Shown here piece after piece: positions 7,540 through 17,443 of a DNA stretch of 64,000 bases (position 1 is its first letter; each line of letters begins with the position of its first letter). Source of the DNA: Streptomyces sp. YIM 121038 (lineage in GTDB: Bacteria; Actinomycetota; Actinomycetes; Streptomycetales; Streptomycetaceae); assembly GCF_006088715.1 (NCBI RefSeq), contig NZ_CP030771.1, positions 5,466,001 through 5,530,000 on the forward strand, written 5' to 3'. The notes below the pieces were generated by a model that saw only the letters and a program-made list of their open reading frames with translations, was not told the origin of the DNA and searched no databases. Made by a program: the position numbers and the translations under genes.

Positions 7540-8502
7540 ATGAACAGCAGAACGCGTCGCGCGCGACGGATGGCAGGGACGGCCGTGGCCGTCGTGACGC
7601 TGGGCGCGGGCCTCGCCGCGTGCGGCGGCGACAGCCTGGAGGACGACAAGGACTCGGTCGGCGGCAAGGGCGCGATCGTGGTGGGCTCGGCACGGTTCAC
7701 CGAGCAGAAGGTGCTCGCCGAGCTGTACGCGGGCGTGCTGCGGGACGCCGGATACGACGCGTCGGTGAAGACGGTGCAGAACCGCGAGGTGTACGAGCCG
7801 GAGCTGAAGAAGGGCTCCATCGACGTCGCCCCCGAATACGCGGCCACGCTCACGGAATTCCTGAACCTGAAGAAGAACGGCTCGGACGCCGAGCCGGTCG
7901 CGTCCAGTGACCTCGGGGCCACGGTCAGCGAACTGGCCAAGCTGGCGAAGCCGCGCGGCCTCAAGGCGCTTCCGGCGGGCGGCGCGGTCGACCAGAACGC
8001 GTTCGCGGTGACCAAGGATTACGCGAAGGAGCACAAGCTCAAGACGCTTTCGGATCTTGGCAAGTCCGGCGAGAAGGTCAGGATCGCCGCCGGTGACGAA
8101 TGCGAGACGCGGCCGTTCTGCGCCCCCGGCCTGAAGAAGAAGTACGGCATCGACGTCGCCGGAATCGACCCCAAGGGCGTCGGCACCACCCAGTCGAAGC
8201 AGGCCGTGAAGAACGGCACGGACCAACTGGTCCTGACGACGACCACGGACGCGACGCTGAAGAACTTCGGCCTCGTGATCCTGGAGGACGACAAGAAGCT
8301 CCAGAACGCCGACAACATCCTTCCCGTCGTGAACGAGAAGTCGGCGGGCGACAAGGAGATAGCCGACGCGCTCGGCAAGCTCACCAAGACGCTCACGACG
8401 GACGATCTCATCGAACTGAACCGCAAGGTCGACGAGGAGCGCCAGAAGGAAGGCGATGTCGCGAAGGACTATCTGAAGTCCAAGGGCCTGATCGAGAAGT
8501 AA
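7540..8502 (+). CDS. opuCC: glycine betaine/choline-binding lipoprotein
   Basis: This 320-residue OpuAC-type substrate-binding protein has a twin-Arg-rich basic N-terminus, a hydrophobic h-region and the lipobox GLAAC, with Cys28 as the lipidation site. The mature part starts with IVVGSARFTEQKVLAELYAGVLRDAGYDASVKTV, the usual opening of OpuCC/YehZ proteins. It tethers to the outer membrane face and delivers a quaternary amine to the opuCB-opuCD channel. The ATG at 7540 is preferred over an upstream GTG at 7507 because it gives a proper signal peptide and follows GGTGGT by about seven bases. Confidence 0.92.
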   Translation: MNSRTRRARRMAGTAVAVVTLGAGLAACGGDSLEDDKDSVGGKGAIVVGSARFTEQKVLAELYAGVLRDAGYDASVKTVQNREVYEPELKKGSIDVAPEYAATLTEFLNLKKNGSDAEPVASSDLGATVSELAKLAKPRGLKALPAGGAVDQNAFAVTKDYAKEHKLKTLSDLGKSGEKVRIAAGDECETRPFCAPGLKKKYGIDVAGIDPKGVGTTQSKQAVKNGTDQLVLTTTTDATLKNFGLVILEDDKKLQNADNILPVVNEKSAGDKEIADALGKLTKTLTTDDLIELNRKVDEERQKEGDVAKDYLKSKGLIEK

Positions 8503-8661
8503 GCGCGGAGATCGCGTGCCGGGTTGCGGAATCCGGCCGGAGGCGGTGAAGTGGCCGGTCGGAGAAGAAGTGGCTCGGCGGGGTGGGGAGTTGCGGTGGG
8601 GGCACCGGGATTTTGGCGGGCGGGGCACCAGACTTCGCCTACGCGCGGTAAGTTTCTGGCC

Positions 8662-9735
8662 ATGCCACGTGGACGTCACCGCCATTCCCCACCACTGCAC
8701 AGGCTGCTTCCTCCGTCGGCGGTCGCAGGCTTCTCCCTCGCCGCGGCCGGCGGCGCCTGGCTGTTCGCGGAACCCGTCGTGCTGCGCGGGCTCGCCGCCG
8801 CCGCGGCCGCGAGCGCCGTCCTGGGCTCCGTCGTCATGCGCCGCTGGGACCGGGCCGCGGGCAAGCGGGTCGCGGAGCTCGGCCGGGCGCGCGCGAGCGA
8901 GGAGTGGCGTTACGAGGAGCGCATAGCGGAGTGCGAGTCCGACCTCGACGAGGCGCGTGAGCTGCGCTCCAAGCTGGAGAACAAGCTGCGCTCCAAGCGG
9001 GCGGAGCTGGCCGCGCTGCGCAACGAACACGCCGCGCTGCTGCGCCGGTACGCCACGGCGGAGACCGAGCGGGCCAGTGCCCTCGAAGGGCGGCGGCTGC
9101 TCGCCATCGAGGCCACGACGTCCACACGGGCGCTCCCGGCGGGCTCTGCGGAGGACGCCGAGGAAGACACGCCCGAGGCTTCGCTGTACGAGCGGGCCAA
9201 CGCGGCGCTCGACCGCCTGACGGGGCGGCACGGCGAGGCCGAGGCCGAGATCGAGGTCGAGGTCGAGGTCGAGGCCGTTGAGGACCTCGACGCCTCCGAC
9301 GCCCCGGAGGCCGAGGCGGACGACAAAGAGCTGAGCGCCCCTGAGGCGGCCGAGGCAGCCGACGAGCCTGAGGCGGCCGACGAGGCCGTGGACGGCCACG
9401 AGCGCGCGGCGGGCGCACACCTGCTGGTTCCGGCCGCGGCGGCCGTCGTGCCGCCCGCGCAGGCCCGCAGGACCGCCGGAGAGGGCGGCTTCGACTTCTT
9501 CGGCACGAAGGGCGCGGCCCCGGCCGCCCTCGACGCCGTGCAGAACGAGGACCTCGCCGACGTCGTGGGCGAGGAGGCCCTCGCGGTCCACAAGGCGGAG
9601 GCCGAGGCCGAGTTCAAGCCGTCGGACGCGACGACCGACGCGGAGCGCGGCGTGGGCCAGGTCATCGACCTGACCGCCCACGACGAGACGGAGCAGATCG
9701 ACCTGAAGGGCCTCCGCACGGCGCTGCGCGCCTGA
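8662..9735 (+). CDS. membrane-anchored coiled-coil protein of unknown function
   Basis: I do not recognise a named family. The 357-residue protein begins with two hydrophobic stretches (residues 15-34 and 40-56). A charged predicted coiled coil follows around residues 65-150 (EEWRYEERIAECESDLDEARELRSKLENKLRSKRAELAALRNEHAALLRRYATAE). Next is an acidic, alanine-rich low-complexity tail with EVEVEVEV and PEAAEAADEPEAADEA runs. The C-terminus, GQVIDLTAHDETEQIDLKGLRTALRA, looks like a conserved end motif. Its position after opuCC is conserved in relatives as I remember, but a role in osmoprotection is only a guess. The ATG lacks a strong ribosome site. Confidence 0.7.
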   Translation: MPRGRHRHSPPLHRLLPPSAVAGFSLAAAGGAWLFAEPVVLRGLAAAAAASAVLGSVVMRRWDRAAGKRVAELGRARASEEWRYEERIAECESDLDEARELRSKLENKLRSKRAELAALRNEHAALLRRYATAETERASALEGRRLLAIEATTSTRALPAGSAEDAEEDTPEASLYERANAALDRLTGRHGEAEAEIEVEVEVEAVEDLDASDAPEAEADDKELSAPEAAEAADEPEAADEAVDGHERAAGAHLLVPAAAAVVPPAQARRTAGEGGFDFFGTKGAAPAALDAVQNEDLADVVGEEALAVHKAEAEAEFKPSDATTDAERGVGQVIDLTAHDETEQIDLKGLRTALRA

Positions 9736-9780
9736 TGCAGAGGGCCCGGCGAGGGCCGTTGGAGACAGACCCACCCGCAA

Positions 9781-9970
9781 GCGCTTCGCGTCGGGGCCGG
9801 GCCTCGTGAGGCCGGGGAGTTCCGGGTGGGAGGGTGGGAAGCTCCGCCGCGGTAGCGGCGGTGCCGCCCACTCGGCGGCGGCGCTTCGCGTCGGGGCCGG
9901 GCCTCGTGAGGCCGGGGAGTTTTGGGTGGGAGGGCGGGAAGCATCCGCCGCGGTAGCGGTGGCGCTGCCC
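9781..9970. repeat. two copies of a 100-bp intergenic tandem repeat
   Basis: Copy one begins at 9781 and copy two at 9881, both with GCGCTTCGCGTCGGGGCCGG, giving a period of exactly 100. They remain alike for about 85 bases. Inside each copy GCCTCGTGAGGC is a perfect short hairpin. A related sequence (GAGGCCGGGGAATTTCGGGCGG) sits at 25228-25260. The array lies between convergent genes and probably serves as terminator. Confidence 0.7.
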
Positions 9971-9987
9971 GCGGAGGGCAGGCAGGG

Positions 9988-11346
9988 TCAGGCCATCCAC
10001 CGGTCGGGCCGCGCGGCCCGGCGCCCCGTACGGGAGCGCTCCGCCTGCCCCCGCAACAGCTCCGCCGCCTCCCCGGAGGGCCGCAGCCGAGCCGTCACCG
10101 TACGGCCCGCCCCGGTGTCCACCTTCACGTCGGCGACGCCCTTGAACCGCTCCCAGGGCCCCTGCACCAGGCGCACGCTCTGCACCTTCGCGTGCGGCAC
10201 CAGCGAGAGCCGCCGCCGGAGCAGACCGTGCCGCGCGGCGAACACCGCGTCGGTGACGGCGAGCCCGTGTCCCTTCCACCACACCGGGACGCACCACGAC
10301 GCGCGCGCGGGCGGCCGCGAAAGCTCGTCCGGGCCCGGCACCCGCACCCCCGGCAGGACCTGCGCGATCACCGACTCGGCGAGCGCGCGCGGGGCGACCG
10401 GGACGAGCACGCCGTTCGCCGACCCGGCCACGTCCAGCTCGACCCGCACCCAGCCGAACCGGCGCCACAGCAGCGGCTCCACGAGCCGTACGGACTGCAC
10501 GCGGCCCGGCGGCACCGTCTCGTGCGCCTTGTCGAGCAGCCCGTGGTCCAGGCGCAGACCGTCCGGGGACTCGCCGACCGTCCAGTCGTACTCCCCGACG
10601 AAGCGGCCGACGCTGCTGGCGAAGGCGCCGCCGAGCATGGGGAGGCCGGTCACGATGACCGTCCACACGCTGTGCGTCAGGAACCACAGGACGGTCGGGA
10701 CGACGAGCGTGGCGAGCAGCAGCAGCCAGGGCGCGCCGGTGAGCAGGACGGAGACGGCGAGCATGCGCGGCGGCACGTGCAGCAGCTGCCGCGAGGGCGC
10801 CTCGCCGACCTCGTGGGCCGTCTCGGGGGCGAAACCGGCCGCCCGCGCGAGGAGCTCGGCGCGCAGCGCGGTGGCGTCGCGCTCGCCGAGATAGGCCAGT
10901 TCGTCCTTCTTGTCCGTGCCGACGACGTCCAGCTTCAGCTTGCTGACGCCGGCGACGCGGGCCACGAGCGGCTGGGTCAGGTCGACGGCCTGGAGCCGGT
11001 CGAGCCGGATGTGCGCGGTGCGCCGGAACACCAGGCCCGTACGGATGCGCAGTTCGGTGTCGGTGACGGCGTAGTGCGTGTACCACCAGCTGAGGAAGCC
11101 GTACAGGGAGCCGCCGACGACGACCGCCGTGGCGACCAGGGCGAGCGAGGTGGCGGTCATGTCGGCCATGCGGCGCTGGGCGCCGTCCGGGTCGTGGAAG
11201 GCCCAGCCCATGAGCACGGCGACGGGCGCCCAGGCCCGCCGCAGCGGTGTCACGGGATGCAGCCGCCGCTCCACCGGGCCGTCCCCGCCGGCCTGCGGCT
11301 CGGGCGCGGCCTCCGCGCGCGGCCCGGCGGCCGGCTCCCCGGTCAC
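9988..11346 (-). CDS. PH domain-containing membrane protein, YdbT-like
   Basis: This 452-residue protein has repeated bPH_2 (DUF304) domains between paired membrane helices. The first is [48 protein letters not shown], the second follows [39 protein letters not shown], and a third lies near the C-terminus ([34 protein letters not shown]). Its start GTG overlaps the stop of the smaller PH gene (GTGA). In Bacillus the YdbS-YdbT pair with this arrangement is envelope-stress controlled and protects against some antimicrobial peptides, so an envelope role is likely but not shown here. Confidence 0.85.
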   Translation of the reverse strand: MTGEPAAGPRAEAAPEPQAGGDGPVERRLHPVTPLRRAWAPVAVLMGWAFHDPDGAQRRMADMTATSLALVATAVVVGGSLYGFLSWWYTHYAVTDTELRIRTGLVFRRTAHIRLDRLQAVDLTQPLVARVAGVSKLKLDVVGTDKKDELAYLGERDATALRAELLARAAGFAPETAHEVGEAPSRQLLHVPPRMLAVSVLLTGAPWLLLLATLVVPTVLWFLTHSVWTVIVTGLPMLGGAFASSVGRFVGEYDWTVGESPDGLRLDHGLLDKAHETVPPGRVQSVRLVEPLLWRRFGWVRVELDVAGSANGVLVPVAPRALAESVIAQVLPGVRVPGPDELSRPPARASWCVPVWWKGHGLAVTDAVFAARHGLLRRRLSLVPHAKVQSVRLVQGPWERFKGVADVKVDTGAGRTVTARLRPSGEAAELLRGQAERSRTGRRAARPDRWMA

Positions 11347-11855
11347 AGCCCCGCCGATCGGGCCTCGCCGAGCTCGGTGAGGCGGTCGCGGAGGCGCTCG
11401 GCCTCCTGGGGCTCCAAGCCGGGGATGCGCGCGTCCGTGGCGGCCGCCGCGGTGTGCAGCTGGACACCCGCCAGGCCGAAGTAGCGCTCCACGGGCCCCG
11501 AGGTCACCTCGACGAGCTGCATGCGGCCGTACGGCACGACCGTCTCCTCGCGCCACAGCACGCCGCGGCTGATGAGCAGGTCGTCGACCCGCTCCGCGTA
11601 CCGCCAGGAGCGCCAGTTGCGCTCCAGGAGGACCCAGCCCCAGGCCGCGAGGGCGAGCGGAAGGGCCGCGAGGACGGCCCAGACGGGTCCGGCGAACAGG
11701 CCGAGCAGCACCCCGAGCGCCACCGCGATCGGCACCAGCCACACCACGAGCAGCATCCGGCGCATCTTCAGCAGCCCGCGCGGCAGCCCGGTCCACACCG
11801 GCTCGCCCGCGTCCGCGCCGGGCGCCGTCCCCGGCGCCCCCGTCCCCGTCTCCAT
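11343..11855 (-). CDS. PH domain-containing membrane protein, YdbS-like
   Basis: This 170-residue protein has two adjacent membrane helices (residues 33-55 and 57-75) and one bPH_2/DUF304 domain ([49 protein letters not shown]). This is the short partner of a YdbS/YdbT pair. It is translationally coupled to the larger gene by a four-base overlap. TAGGCT at 11862-11867 on the minus strand lies six bases before the ATG, so the mRNA is probably leaderless. The promoter is back to back with that of nuoD2. Confidence 0.87.
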   Translation of the reverse strand: METGTGAPGTAPGADAGEPVWTGLPRGLLKMRRMLLVVWLVPIAVALGVLLGLFAGPVWAVLAALPLALAAWGWVLLERNWRSWRYAERVDDLLISRGVLWREETVVPYGRMQLVEVTSGPVERYFGLAGVQLHTAAAATDARIPGLEPQEAERLRDRLTELGEARSAGL

Positions 11856-11918
11856 GCCCCCAGCCTACGTACGGCATCTGACAGTGGCGTGGCCGCGCCC
11901 GTGCGTCAGACTGTGCGC

Positions 11919-13112
11919 ATGAGCCCCACGACGGAGCACGGGAAGACGCGGACAGTGGCGGGTACGGAGCTGACCGAGACGACGGTCGGGGTCGGCGGTG
12001 CCGCCGAGAGCACGGACATGGTGCTGAACATCGGGCCGCAGCACCCGTCCACCCACGGCGTGCTGCGCCTGCGCCTCGTCCTGGACGGCGAGCGCATCCA
12101 GCACGCGGAGCCGGTCATCGGCTATATGCACCGGGGCGCGGAGAAGCTCTTCGAGGCGCGCGACTACCGGCAGATCGTGATGCTGGCCAACCGCCACGAC
12201 TGGCTGTCGGCGTTCTCGAACGAGCTGGGCGTGGTGCTCGCCGTGGAGCGGATGCTCGGCATGGAGGTGCCCGAGCGCGCGGTGTGGACGCGCACGCTGC
12301 TCGCCGAGCTGAACCGCGTGCTGAACCACCTGATGTTCCTCGGCTCGTACCCGCTGGAGCTGGGCGGCATCACCCCGGTCTTCTACGCCTTCCGGGAGCG
12401 CGAGGAGCTCCAGAACGTCATGGAGGAGATCTCCGGCGGCCGGATGCACTACATGTTCAACCGGGTCGGCGGCCTCAAGGAGGACCTGCCCGCGGGCTGG
12501 ACCGCCCGCGCGCGGGCGGCCGTCGCCTCGGTGCGTTCCCGCATGGACGTGTACGACCGTCTGGTGCTCGGCAACGAGATCTTCCGGGGACGCACGCGCG
12601 GCGTGGGCGTGCTCTCCGAAGAGGCGGTGCATGCCTACGGGGTGAGCGGTCCCATCGCCCGTGCCTCCGGAGTGGACTTCGATCTGCGCCGCGACGAGCC
12701 GTATCTGGCGTACGGCGAGCTGGGTGACGTCCTGAAGGTGGTGACCCGCGAGGAGGGCGACTGTCTGGCGCGCTTCGAGTGCCTCCTGGAGCAGACGCAC
12801 AACGCCCTCGACCTCGCGGATGCCTGTCTGGACCGGATCGCCGACCTCCCCCAGGGGCCCATCAACCAGCGTCTGCCGAAGGTGCTCAAGGCCCCCGAGG
12901 GCCACACGTACGCGTGGACGGAGAACCCGCTCGGCATCAACGGCTACTACCTGGTGTCCAAGGGCGAGAAGACCCCGTACCGCCTCAAGCTCCGCTCGGC
13001 GTCGTACAACAACATCCAGGCGCTCACCGAGCTCTTGCCGGGACAGCTGGTCGCCGACATGGTGGCGATCCTGGGGTCACTGTTCTTCGTGGTCGGCGAC
13101 ATCGACAAGTAG
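11919..13112 (+). CDS. nuoD2: orphan NADH-quinone oxidoreductase subunit D-like protein
   Basis: The 397-residue protein is a full-length NuoD/NDUFS2 homologue, the 49-kDa subunit lining the quinone site next to cluster N2 of complex I. It retains [22 protein letters not shown] near residue 36, [13 protein letters not shown], the [11 protein letters not shown] stretch, [19 protein letters not shown] and the C-terminal VVGDIDK. No other nuo gene is present, so this is a solitary paralogue rather than part of the 14-gene operon. It could replace NuoD in an alternative complex or serve in another hydrogenase-like redox complex. The ATG at 11919 follows CAGACT by six bases. Confidence 0.92.
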   Translation: MSPTTEHGKTRTVAGTELTETTVGVGGAAESTDMVLNIGPQHPSTHGVLRLRLVLDGERIQHAEPVIGYMHRGAEKLFEARDYRQIVMLANRHDWLSAFSNELGVVLAVERMLGMEVPERAVWTRTLLAELNRVLNHLMFLGSYPLELGGITPVFYAFREREELQNVMEEISGGRMHYMFNRVGGLKEDLPAGWTARARAAVASVRSRMDVYDRLVLGNEIFRGRTRGVGVLSEEAVHAYGVSGPIARASGVDFDLRRDEPYLAYGELGDVLKVVTREEGDCLARFECLLEQTHNALDLADACLDRIADLPQGPINQRLPKVLKAPEGHTYAWTENPLGINGYYLVSKGEKTPYRLKLRSASYNNIQALTELLPGQLVADMVAILGSLFFVVGDIDK

Positions 13113-14105
13113 CGGGTCCGGGATCCCCACCGGCTGCGTCAGCCAGCCGAAGTCCCCGAGCCCGCCCCGCGCGGTCAGCTCCGCCGCCTCGCCCGCGCGC
13201 GTGAGGGCGCGTACGTACGCGGCCGGATCGGCGGAGGCCAGGGCCAGCGGCGGGCGGCCGCCGCGCACCCCCAGGGCGGCGAGCGCGGCCCGCTGGGTGA
13301 GCAGCCGTCCGCCGGGCAGGGCGCAGGCGTCGAGCGCCACGTGGGCGGTGATGTCGCAGCCCCCGTCCGGCACGGGCACCGTCTCGCGGCCCTCGCGGAA
13401 GCCCGTCAGCGTCCCGAAGGGCGGCCGCGCGTCCCGGGTGTGGGCGTAGTCGACGGCGACCGCGAGGCCGCGGTCCAGCGTCGCGACGGCCGCCGCCCAG
13501 GCCGCGTCCCTGGGGCGGCCGATCTCCGCCCGCAGGCCGGGCTCGGGGCCCAGGGGCCACCACCGGGCGAGCCAGTCGGCGTCGGGGCCCGCCAGGGGGC
13601 CGCCGAGCTCCTCGGCGCCGTCCTCGTGGACGAGGACCTGGCGCACCGAGCCGTCGGGGGCGGTCTCCGCGACGTCCAGGGGGACGTTGTCGAGCCACTC
13701 GTTGGCGAAGAGCAGGCCGCTCGTCCCGGCGGGCGGGGCGGCACACCACCGCACGCGCGGATCGAGGCCTTCGGGGCGTGCGGCGCGTTCCACCGCGTAC
13801 GCGCGCGTGCGGGCCGCCACGTCGGCGGGCAGCTCCGCGAGGACGCCCGTCGTCAGCTCGCCGCGGCCCGCGCCCACGTCCACGAACGCCAGCTCCCGGG
13901 GGTGCCCGAGCGCGGCGTCCACGCGGCGCAGGAGCCGGGCCACCGCGGCCGCGTACAGGGGCGAGGCGTGCACGGAGGTGCGGAAGTGCCCCGCGGGGCC
14001 CTCGGGCCTGCGGTAGAAGCCGTACGGCCCGTACAGGGCCTCCTCGGTGGCCTCCCGCCAGCCCCGCGCGGGGTGTCCTGCCGCTCGCTGTGCCTCGTGC
14101 GTCAC
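13077..14105 (-). CDS. MidA/NDUFAF7-family SAM-dependent methyltransferase (DUF185)
   Basis: The 342-residue protein shows the DUF185 pattern: [21 protein letters not shown], the SAM-binding [15 protein letters not shown] near residue 80, [15 protein letters not shown] near residue 139, [22 protein letters not shown] and [12 protein letters not shown]. In eukaryotes NDUFAF7/MidA dimethylates an arginine of NDUFS2, the NuoD homologue, during complex I assembly. Here the gene is convergent with nuoD2 and their last 36 bases overlap on opposite strands, which suggests a matched enzyme and substrate. The GTG at 14105 is chosen where homology begins; its ribosome site is weak. Several catalytic positions are diverged from mitochondrial forms. 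Confidence 0.82.
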   Translation of the reverse strand: MTHEAQRAAGHPARGWREATEEALYGPYGFYRRPEGPAGHFRTSVHASPLYAAAVARLLRRVDAALGHPRELAFVDVGAGRGELTTGVLAELPADVAARTRAYAVERAARPEGLDPRVRWCAAPPAGTSGLLFANEWLDNVPLDVAETAPDGSVRQVLVHEDGAEELGGPLAGPDADWLARWWPLGPEPGLRAEIGRPRDAAWAAAVATLDRGLAVAVDYAHTRDARPPFGTLTGFREGRETVPVPDGGCDITAHVALDACALPGGRLLTQRAALAALGVRGGRPPLALASADPAAYVRALTRAGEAAELTARGGLGDFGWLTQPVGIPDPLLVDVADHEEQ

Positions 14106-14210
14106 AGCGAGAAGGCTATGCGGCCTCCACCTTGGGGAGTACGAGACGGCCGTACGGATCGCACCTCGGGTTGACCCGGGGGCCCGGACCGGTTGCCTAC
14201 GCTGGGTTAC

Positions 14211-15413
14211 GTGCAGCGCCTCTATGACTTTCTCCGCAGACACCCGACGGGGGTCGACGCCTTCTGGGCGTTCGTTCTCCTCGGTCTCTCCGGGCTGAGC
14301 GTGGTGGCCGTCGCCGACTCGGATGGCCACGACCCCACGTTGGTGGTGATCCCGGTCGTCATCGGCCTGTGCCTGGTGGTGGCGCTGCGCCGCCGGTTCA
14401 CGGAGCACATGCTGGTGCTCGCCGCGGTGATCGGCCTCGTGCAGATGGCCGGCGACGTGCGGCCGAACATGGCGAACTTCGCGATGCTCGTGATCATCTA
14501 CACGGCGGCCGCCGACGGCCCCAAGTGGGCCTCGCGGTTCGCCCTCACCGGCGGCCTCGCGGCCGCGCCGCTGTCACAGCTGCGCTGGCCGGAGACATCG
14601 GCCGGAATGTGGGGCAAGGTGCTCTACACCGTCTTCATGATCGTTCCGTTCGCCCTCGCCTGGGTGCTCGGTGACTCGATCCGCACCCGCCGCGCCTACC
14701 TCGCGCAGCTGGAGGAGCGCGCCGCCCGCCTGGAGAAGGAGCGCGAGGCGCAGGCCAAGGTCGCGGTCGCGGCCGAGCGCGCCCGCATCGCCCGCGAGCT
14801 GCACGACGTCGTCGCGCACAACGTGTCGGTGATGGTCGTCCAGGCCGACGGCGCGGCATACGTCCTGGACGCGGCGCCCGACCAGGCCAAGCAGGCCCTC
14901 GCGACGATCTCCGGCACCGGCCGCCAGGCGCTCGCGGAGATGCGCAGGCTCCTCGGCGTGCTGCGCACCGGTGAGCACGAGGAGAGCGGGGAGTACGTCC
15001 CGCAGCCGGACGTCGAGCAGCTCGACGAGCTCATCGAGCAGGTGCGCGGCGCCGGTCTGCCCGTCGACTTCAAGGTCGAGGGCACCCCGCGCCCGCTGCC
15101 CAGCGGCGTGGAGCTGACCGCGTACCGCATCGTGCAGGAGGCCCTCACCAACACCCGCAAGCACGGCGGTGAGAACGCCGGGGCCAGCGTCCGGCTCGTC
15201 TACTTCGACGACGGCCTCGGGCTGCTCGTGGAGGACGACGGCAAGGGCGCCCCGCACGAGCTGTACGAGGACGGCGGCGCGGACGGCAGCGGCCACGGCC
15301 TGATCGGCATGCGCGAGCGCGTCGGCATGGTCGGCGGCACCCTGGACGCGGGCCCGCGTCCGGGCGGCGGATTCCGCATCAGCGCGCTGCTGCCGCTCAA
15401 ACCCGCACACTGA
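14211..15413 (+). CDS. two-component sensor histidine kinase, HisKA_3 type
   Basis: The 400-residue membrane kinase has about five N-terminal hydrophobic helices (residues 15-150), a short coiled linker ([29 protein letters not shown]), and the phospho-acceptor [19 protein letters not shown] (His near residue 203). A degenerate HATPase_c domain follows with [19 protein letters not shown] and [14 protein letters not shown]. The partner regulator begins 149 bases downstream. TACGCT at 14198-14203 precedes the GTG by seven bases, consistent with a leaderless transcript. The signal sensed is unknown. Confidence 0.9.
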   Translation: MQRLYDFLRRHPTGVDAFWAFVLLGLSGLSVVAVADSDGHDPTLVVIPVVIGLCLVVALRRRFTEHMLVLAAVIGLVQMAGDVRPNMANFAMLVIIYTAAADGPKWASRFALTGGLAAAPLSQLRWPETSAGMWGKVLYTVFMIVPFALAWVLGDSIRTRRAYLAQLEERAARLEKEREAQAKVAVAAERARIARELHDVVAHNVSVMVVQADGAAYVLDAAPDQAKQALATISGTGRQALAEMRRLLGVLRTGEHEESGEYVPQPDVEQLDELIEQVRGAGLPVDFKVEGTPRPLPSGVELTAYRIVQEALTNTRKHGGENAGASVRLVYFDDGLGLLVEDDGKGAPHELYEDGGADGSGHGLIGMRERVGMVGGTLDAGPRPGGGFRISALLPLKPAH

Positions 15414-15427
15414 CACCTGTCACCGGC

Positions 15428-15452
15428 GCATCGGGACCGGGCGTCCCGGTGC
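15428..15452 (+). terminator. hairpin between kinase and regulator genes
   Basis: GCATCGGGAC and GTCCCGGTGC pair across a CGGGC loop with one mismatch. No T-tract follows. It may attenuate transcription or protect the mRNA between the two genes, rather than end transcription fully. Confidence 0.4.
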
Positions 15453-15562
15453 ACCGCCACCGCGCGTCCGTGGTTGACTCCGCCCGTGGGGTGCTGCTTC
15501 GGCCCGCTCCCGCCCGTTCCGCCGATGTCCTTGCCGCCGATCCACCCTGAAGGGACCGTGTG

Positions 15563-16237
15563 ATGTCCATCCGCGTGATGCTCGTCGACGACCAGGTGCT
15601 GCTGCGCACCGGATTCCGGATGGTGCTCGCCGCCCAGCCGGACATGGAGGTCGTCGCCGAGGCGGGCGACGGCGTGGAGGCCCTGCAGGTGCTGCGGGCC
15701 ACGGCGGTCGACGTGGTCCTGATGGACGTGCGCATGCCGAAGCTGGACGGCGTGGAGACGACGCGCCGCATCTGCTCCGAGGCCAACCCCCCGAAGGTGC
15801 TGATCCTGACGACCTTCGACCTCGACGAGTACGCCTTCTCGGGTCTGAAGGCGGGCGCGTCCGGGTTCATGCTCAAGGACGTGCCGCCCGGGGAGCTGCT
15901 CGCCGCGATCCGGGCCGTGCACAGCGGTGACGCGGTGGTCGCGCCGTCCACGACGCGGCGGCTGCTCGACCGGTTCGCGCCGATGCTGCCGGGCACGGCG
16001 GGGCAGCCGCAGCACAAGGGCCTCGAGCGGCTCACCGAGCGCGAGCGCGAGGTCATGGTGCTCGTCGCCCAGGGCCTGTCGAACGGCGAGATCGCGGCCC
16101 GCCTCGTGCTGTCCGAGGCGACGGTGAAGACCCACGTGGGCCGCATCCTGACCAAGCTGGGGCTGCGGGACCGGGTCCAGGTGGTGGTGCTCGCCTACGA
16201 GACGGGCCTGGTGCGCGCGGGCGGCGGCGGGGGCTGA
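15563..16237 (+). CDS. two-component response regulator, NarL/LuxR family
   Basis: This is a 224-residue cytoplasmic regulator. The receiver domain has acidic residues in LVDDQ, phospho-acceptor Asp in VVLMDVRMPKLDG (near residue 54), Thr in ILTTFDLDEY and Lys in MLKDVPPGE. The LuxR-type DNA-binding domain contains LTEREREVMVLVAQGLSNGEIAARLVLSEATVKTHVGRILTKLGLRDRVQ. AAGGGA lies seven bases before the ATG; an in-frame GTG directly precedes it. It pairs with the kinase just upstream. Confidence 0.92.
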   Translation: MSIRVMLVDDQVLLRTGFRMVLAAQPDMEVVAEAGDGVEALQVLRATAVDVVLMDVRMPKLDGVETTRRICSEANPPKVLILTTFDLDEYAFSGLKAGASGFMLKDVPPGELLAAIRAVHSGDAVVAPSTTRRLLDRFAPMLPGTAGQPQHKGLERLTEREREVMVLVAQGLSNGEIAARLVLSEATVKTHVGRILTKLGLRDRVQVVVLAYETGLVRAGGGGG

Positions 16238-16240
16238 CCC

Positions 16241-16265
16241 CCTGGGGCCCCGGGCGGGCCCCAGG
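16241..16265. terminator. bidirectional terminator between convergent genes
   Basis: CCTGGGGCCC and GGGCCCCAGG form a perfect ten-base-pair stem around a five-base loop, in the 34-base gap between two convergent genes. It can act in either direction, although it has no T-run. Confidence 0.6.
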
Positions 16266-16271
16266 CACGGC

Positions 16272-17381
16272 CTACCGGAGCACGCCCTCGATGAACTCGC
16301 TGCCGAGCCGCGAGACCACGCCCAGGTCCAGCTGGTGCTGCACGTACCTGCCGCGGCGGCGGGTGGTGATCAGCTCGGCCTTCTTCAGGACGCTGAGGTG
16401 CCGGGATATCTCCGGGGCCGTCATGCCGTGGGCGTCCGCAAGCTCACCCGTGGTGTACGCCCCGCGGGCCAGGTGGCGGCACAGGCGCATCCGCACCGGG
16501 TGCGAGAGCGCGGCCATGCGGCGGGTGAGCTGCTCCACGGAGGCGGGCTCGGTCAGGCCGGGGGACCTGATGGGGTAGGTGATCGAGGACTGCCAGCCAT
16601 AGCGGTGCAGGACCATCACGTGCGGCCAGCCGAGGCTGGTCGGCACCAGGACGAGGCCGCCCTCGGCCGTCCTGGTGTGGCCCGAGGCCATCTTGTCGAC
16701 GGTGATCCGCCGGGCCTCCTCGTCCAGGGTCACCGCCCCGGACATCGCCTTCAGGGCCTCCCCGAGGCCCTTGCGGCGCAGCAGCTCGGTCTTGTGCCGG
16801 GCGTCCGCCGCGAGCTGGTGGCTCAGCCGGGCCCAGGTGTCCGAGAAGAACGCCTCGTCGCAGTCCTGCATCAGCTGGCGGAACCAGGCGCGCACGGCGG
16901 GCGGGTCGTCCAGGAGGCGCTCGGTGAACGCCACTTGGTGCTCGCCCCGGGCGGCGGCCAGCTCCAGGGCGTGGCGGCGCATCTTCGGGTCGTTCAGCGG
17001 GTCCGTCACGCGGTTCTGGTCGTAGGCGAGCTGGCAGGTGAACTCCAGGGCGGCGTCCACGAACTGCTCGTCCGTCAGCTTGTCCAGCTGGTCGAGCTCC
17101 TCGGCGAGCGTGGCACCGGGCAGCGCCCGCTTGCCGGGGATGCCCGCGAACGGCGCGAAGACGTCCGAGAACGTCGTCCGCCACAGGAAGTCCGCCTCGC
17201 ACAGGCGGTCCGCGAGGCTCTGGTCCAGACGCGCGTTGACCGCCGTCGCCCAGCCCTGCAGCCCCGGGTGGTGACCGGGCTCGGACAGGGCGTGCAGCGC
17301 CATGCCGAGCTCGGCGAGGGGCGAGGGCACGACATGGACCCGCTCCGGCGCCAGGCCGGTGATGTCGATGCTCACGCTCAT
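16272..17381 (-). CDS. ArsR-type winged-helix regulator with N-terminal DUF5937-like domain
   Basis: The 369-residue protein ends in a clear ArsR/HTH_20 domain: LTRRMAALSHPVRMRLCRHLARGAYTTGELADAHGMTAPEISRHLSVLKKAELITTRRRGRYVQHQLD (last 90 residues). The long N-terminal part (SIDITGLAPERVHVVPSPLAELGMALHALSEPGHHPGLQGW...) matches the Streptomyces family I know as DUF5937; it probably forms the sensing part. No metal-binding Cys cluster is visible. The ATG at 17381 is chosen because homology begins at MSVSIDITG; GGGGACC lies immediately upstream, and an ATG nine bases earlier is possible. A 23-base palindrome upstream is a likely autoregulatory operator. Confidence 0.82.
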   Translation of the reverse strand: MSVSIDITGLAPERVHVVPSPLAELGMALHALSEPGHHPGLQGWATAVNARLDQSLADRLCEADFLWRTTFSDVFAPFAGIPGKRALPGATLAEELDQLDKLTDEQFVDAALEFTCQLAYDQNRVTDPLNDPKMRRHALELAAARGEHQVAFTERLLDDPPAVRAWFRQLMQDCDEAFFSDTWARLSHQLAADARHKTELLRRKGLGEALKAMSGAVTLDEEARRITVDKMASGHTRTAEGGLVLVPTSLGWPHVMVLHRYGWQSSITYPIRSPGLTEPASVEQLTRRMAALSHPVRMRLCRHLARGAYTTGELADAHGMTAPEISRHLSVLKKAELITTRRRGRYVQHQLDLGVVSRLGSEFIEGVLR

Positions 17382-17420
17382 GGTCCCCATGGTGCACCGG
17401 GCCACTGACATCGCCGCCGC

Positions 17421-17443
17421 CGATTGACGACTGACGTCAATCG
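17421..17443. promoter_or_regulatory. perfect palindromic operator upstream of the ArsR-type gene
   Basis: CGATTGACG-N5-CGTCAATCG is a perfect nine-base inverted repeat, 40-62 bases before the regulator start codon. It contains a TTGACG that could be a -35, so a bound repressor would block transcription. Size and position fit self-regulation by the neighbouring winged-helix protein. Confidence 0.55.
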
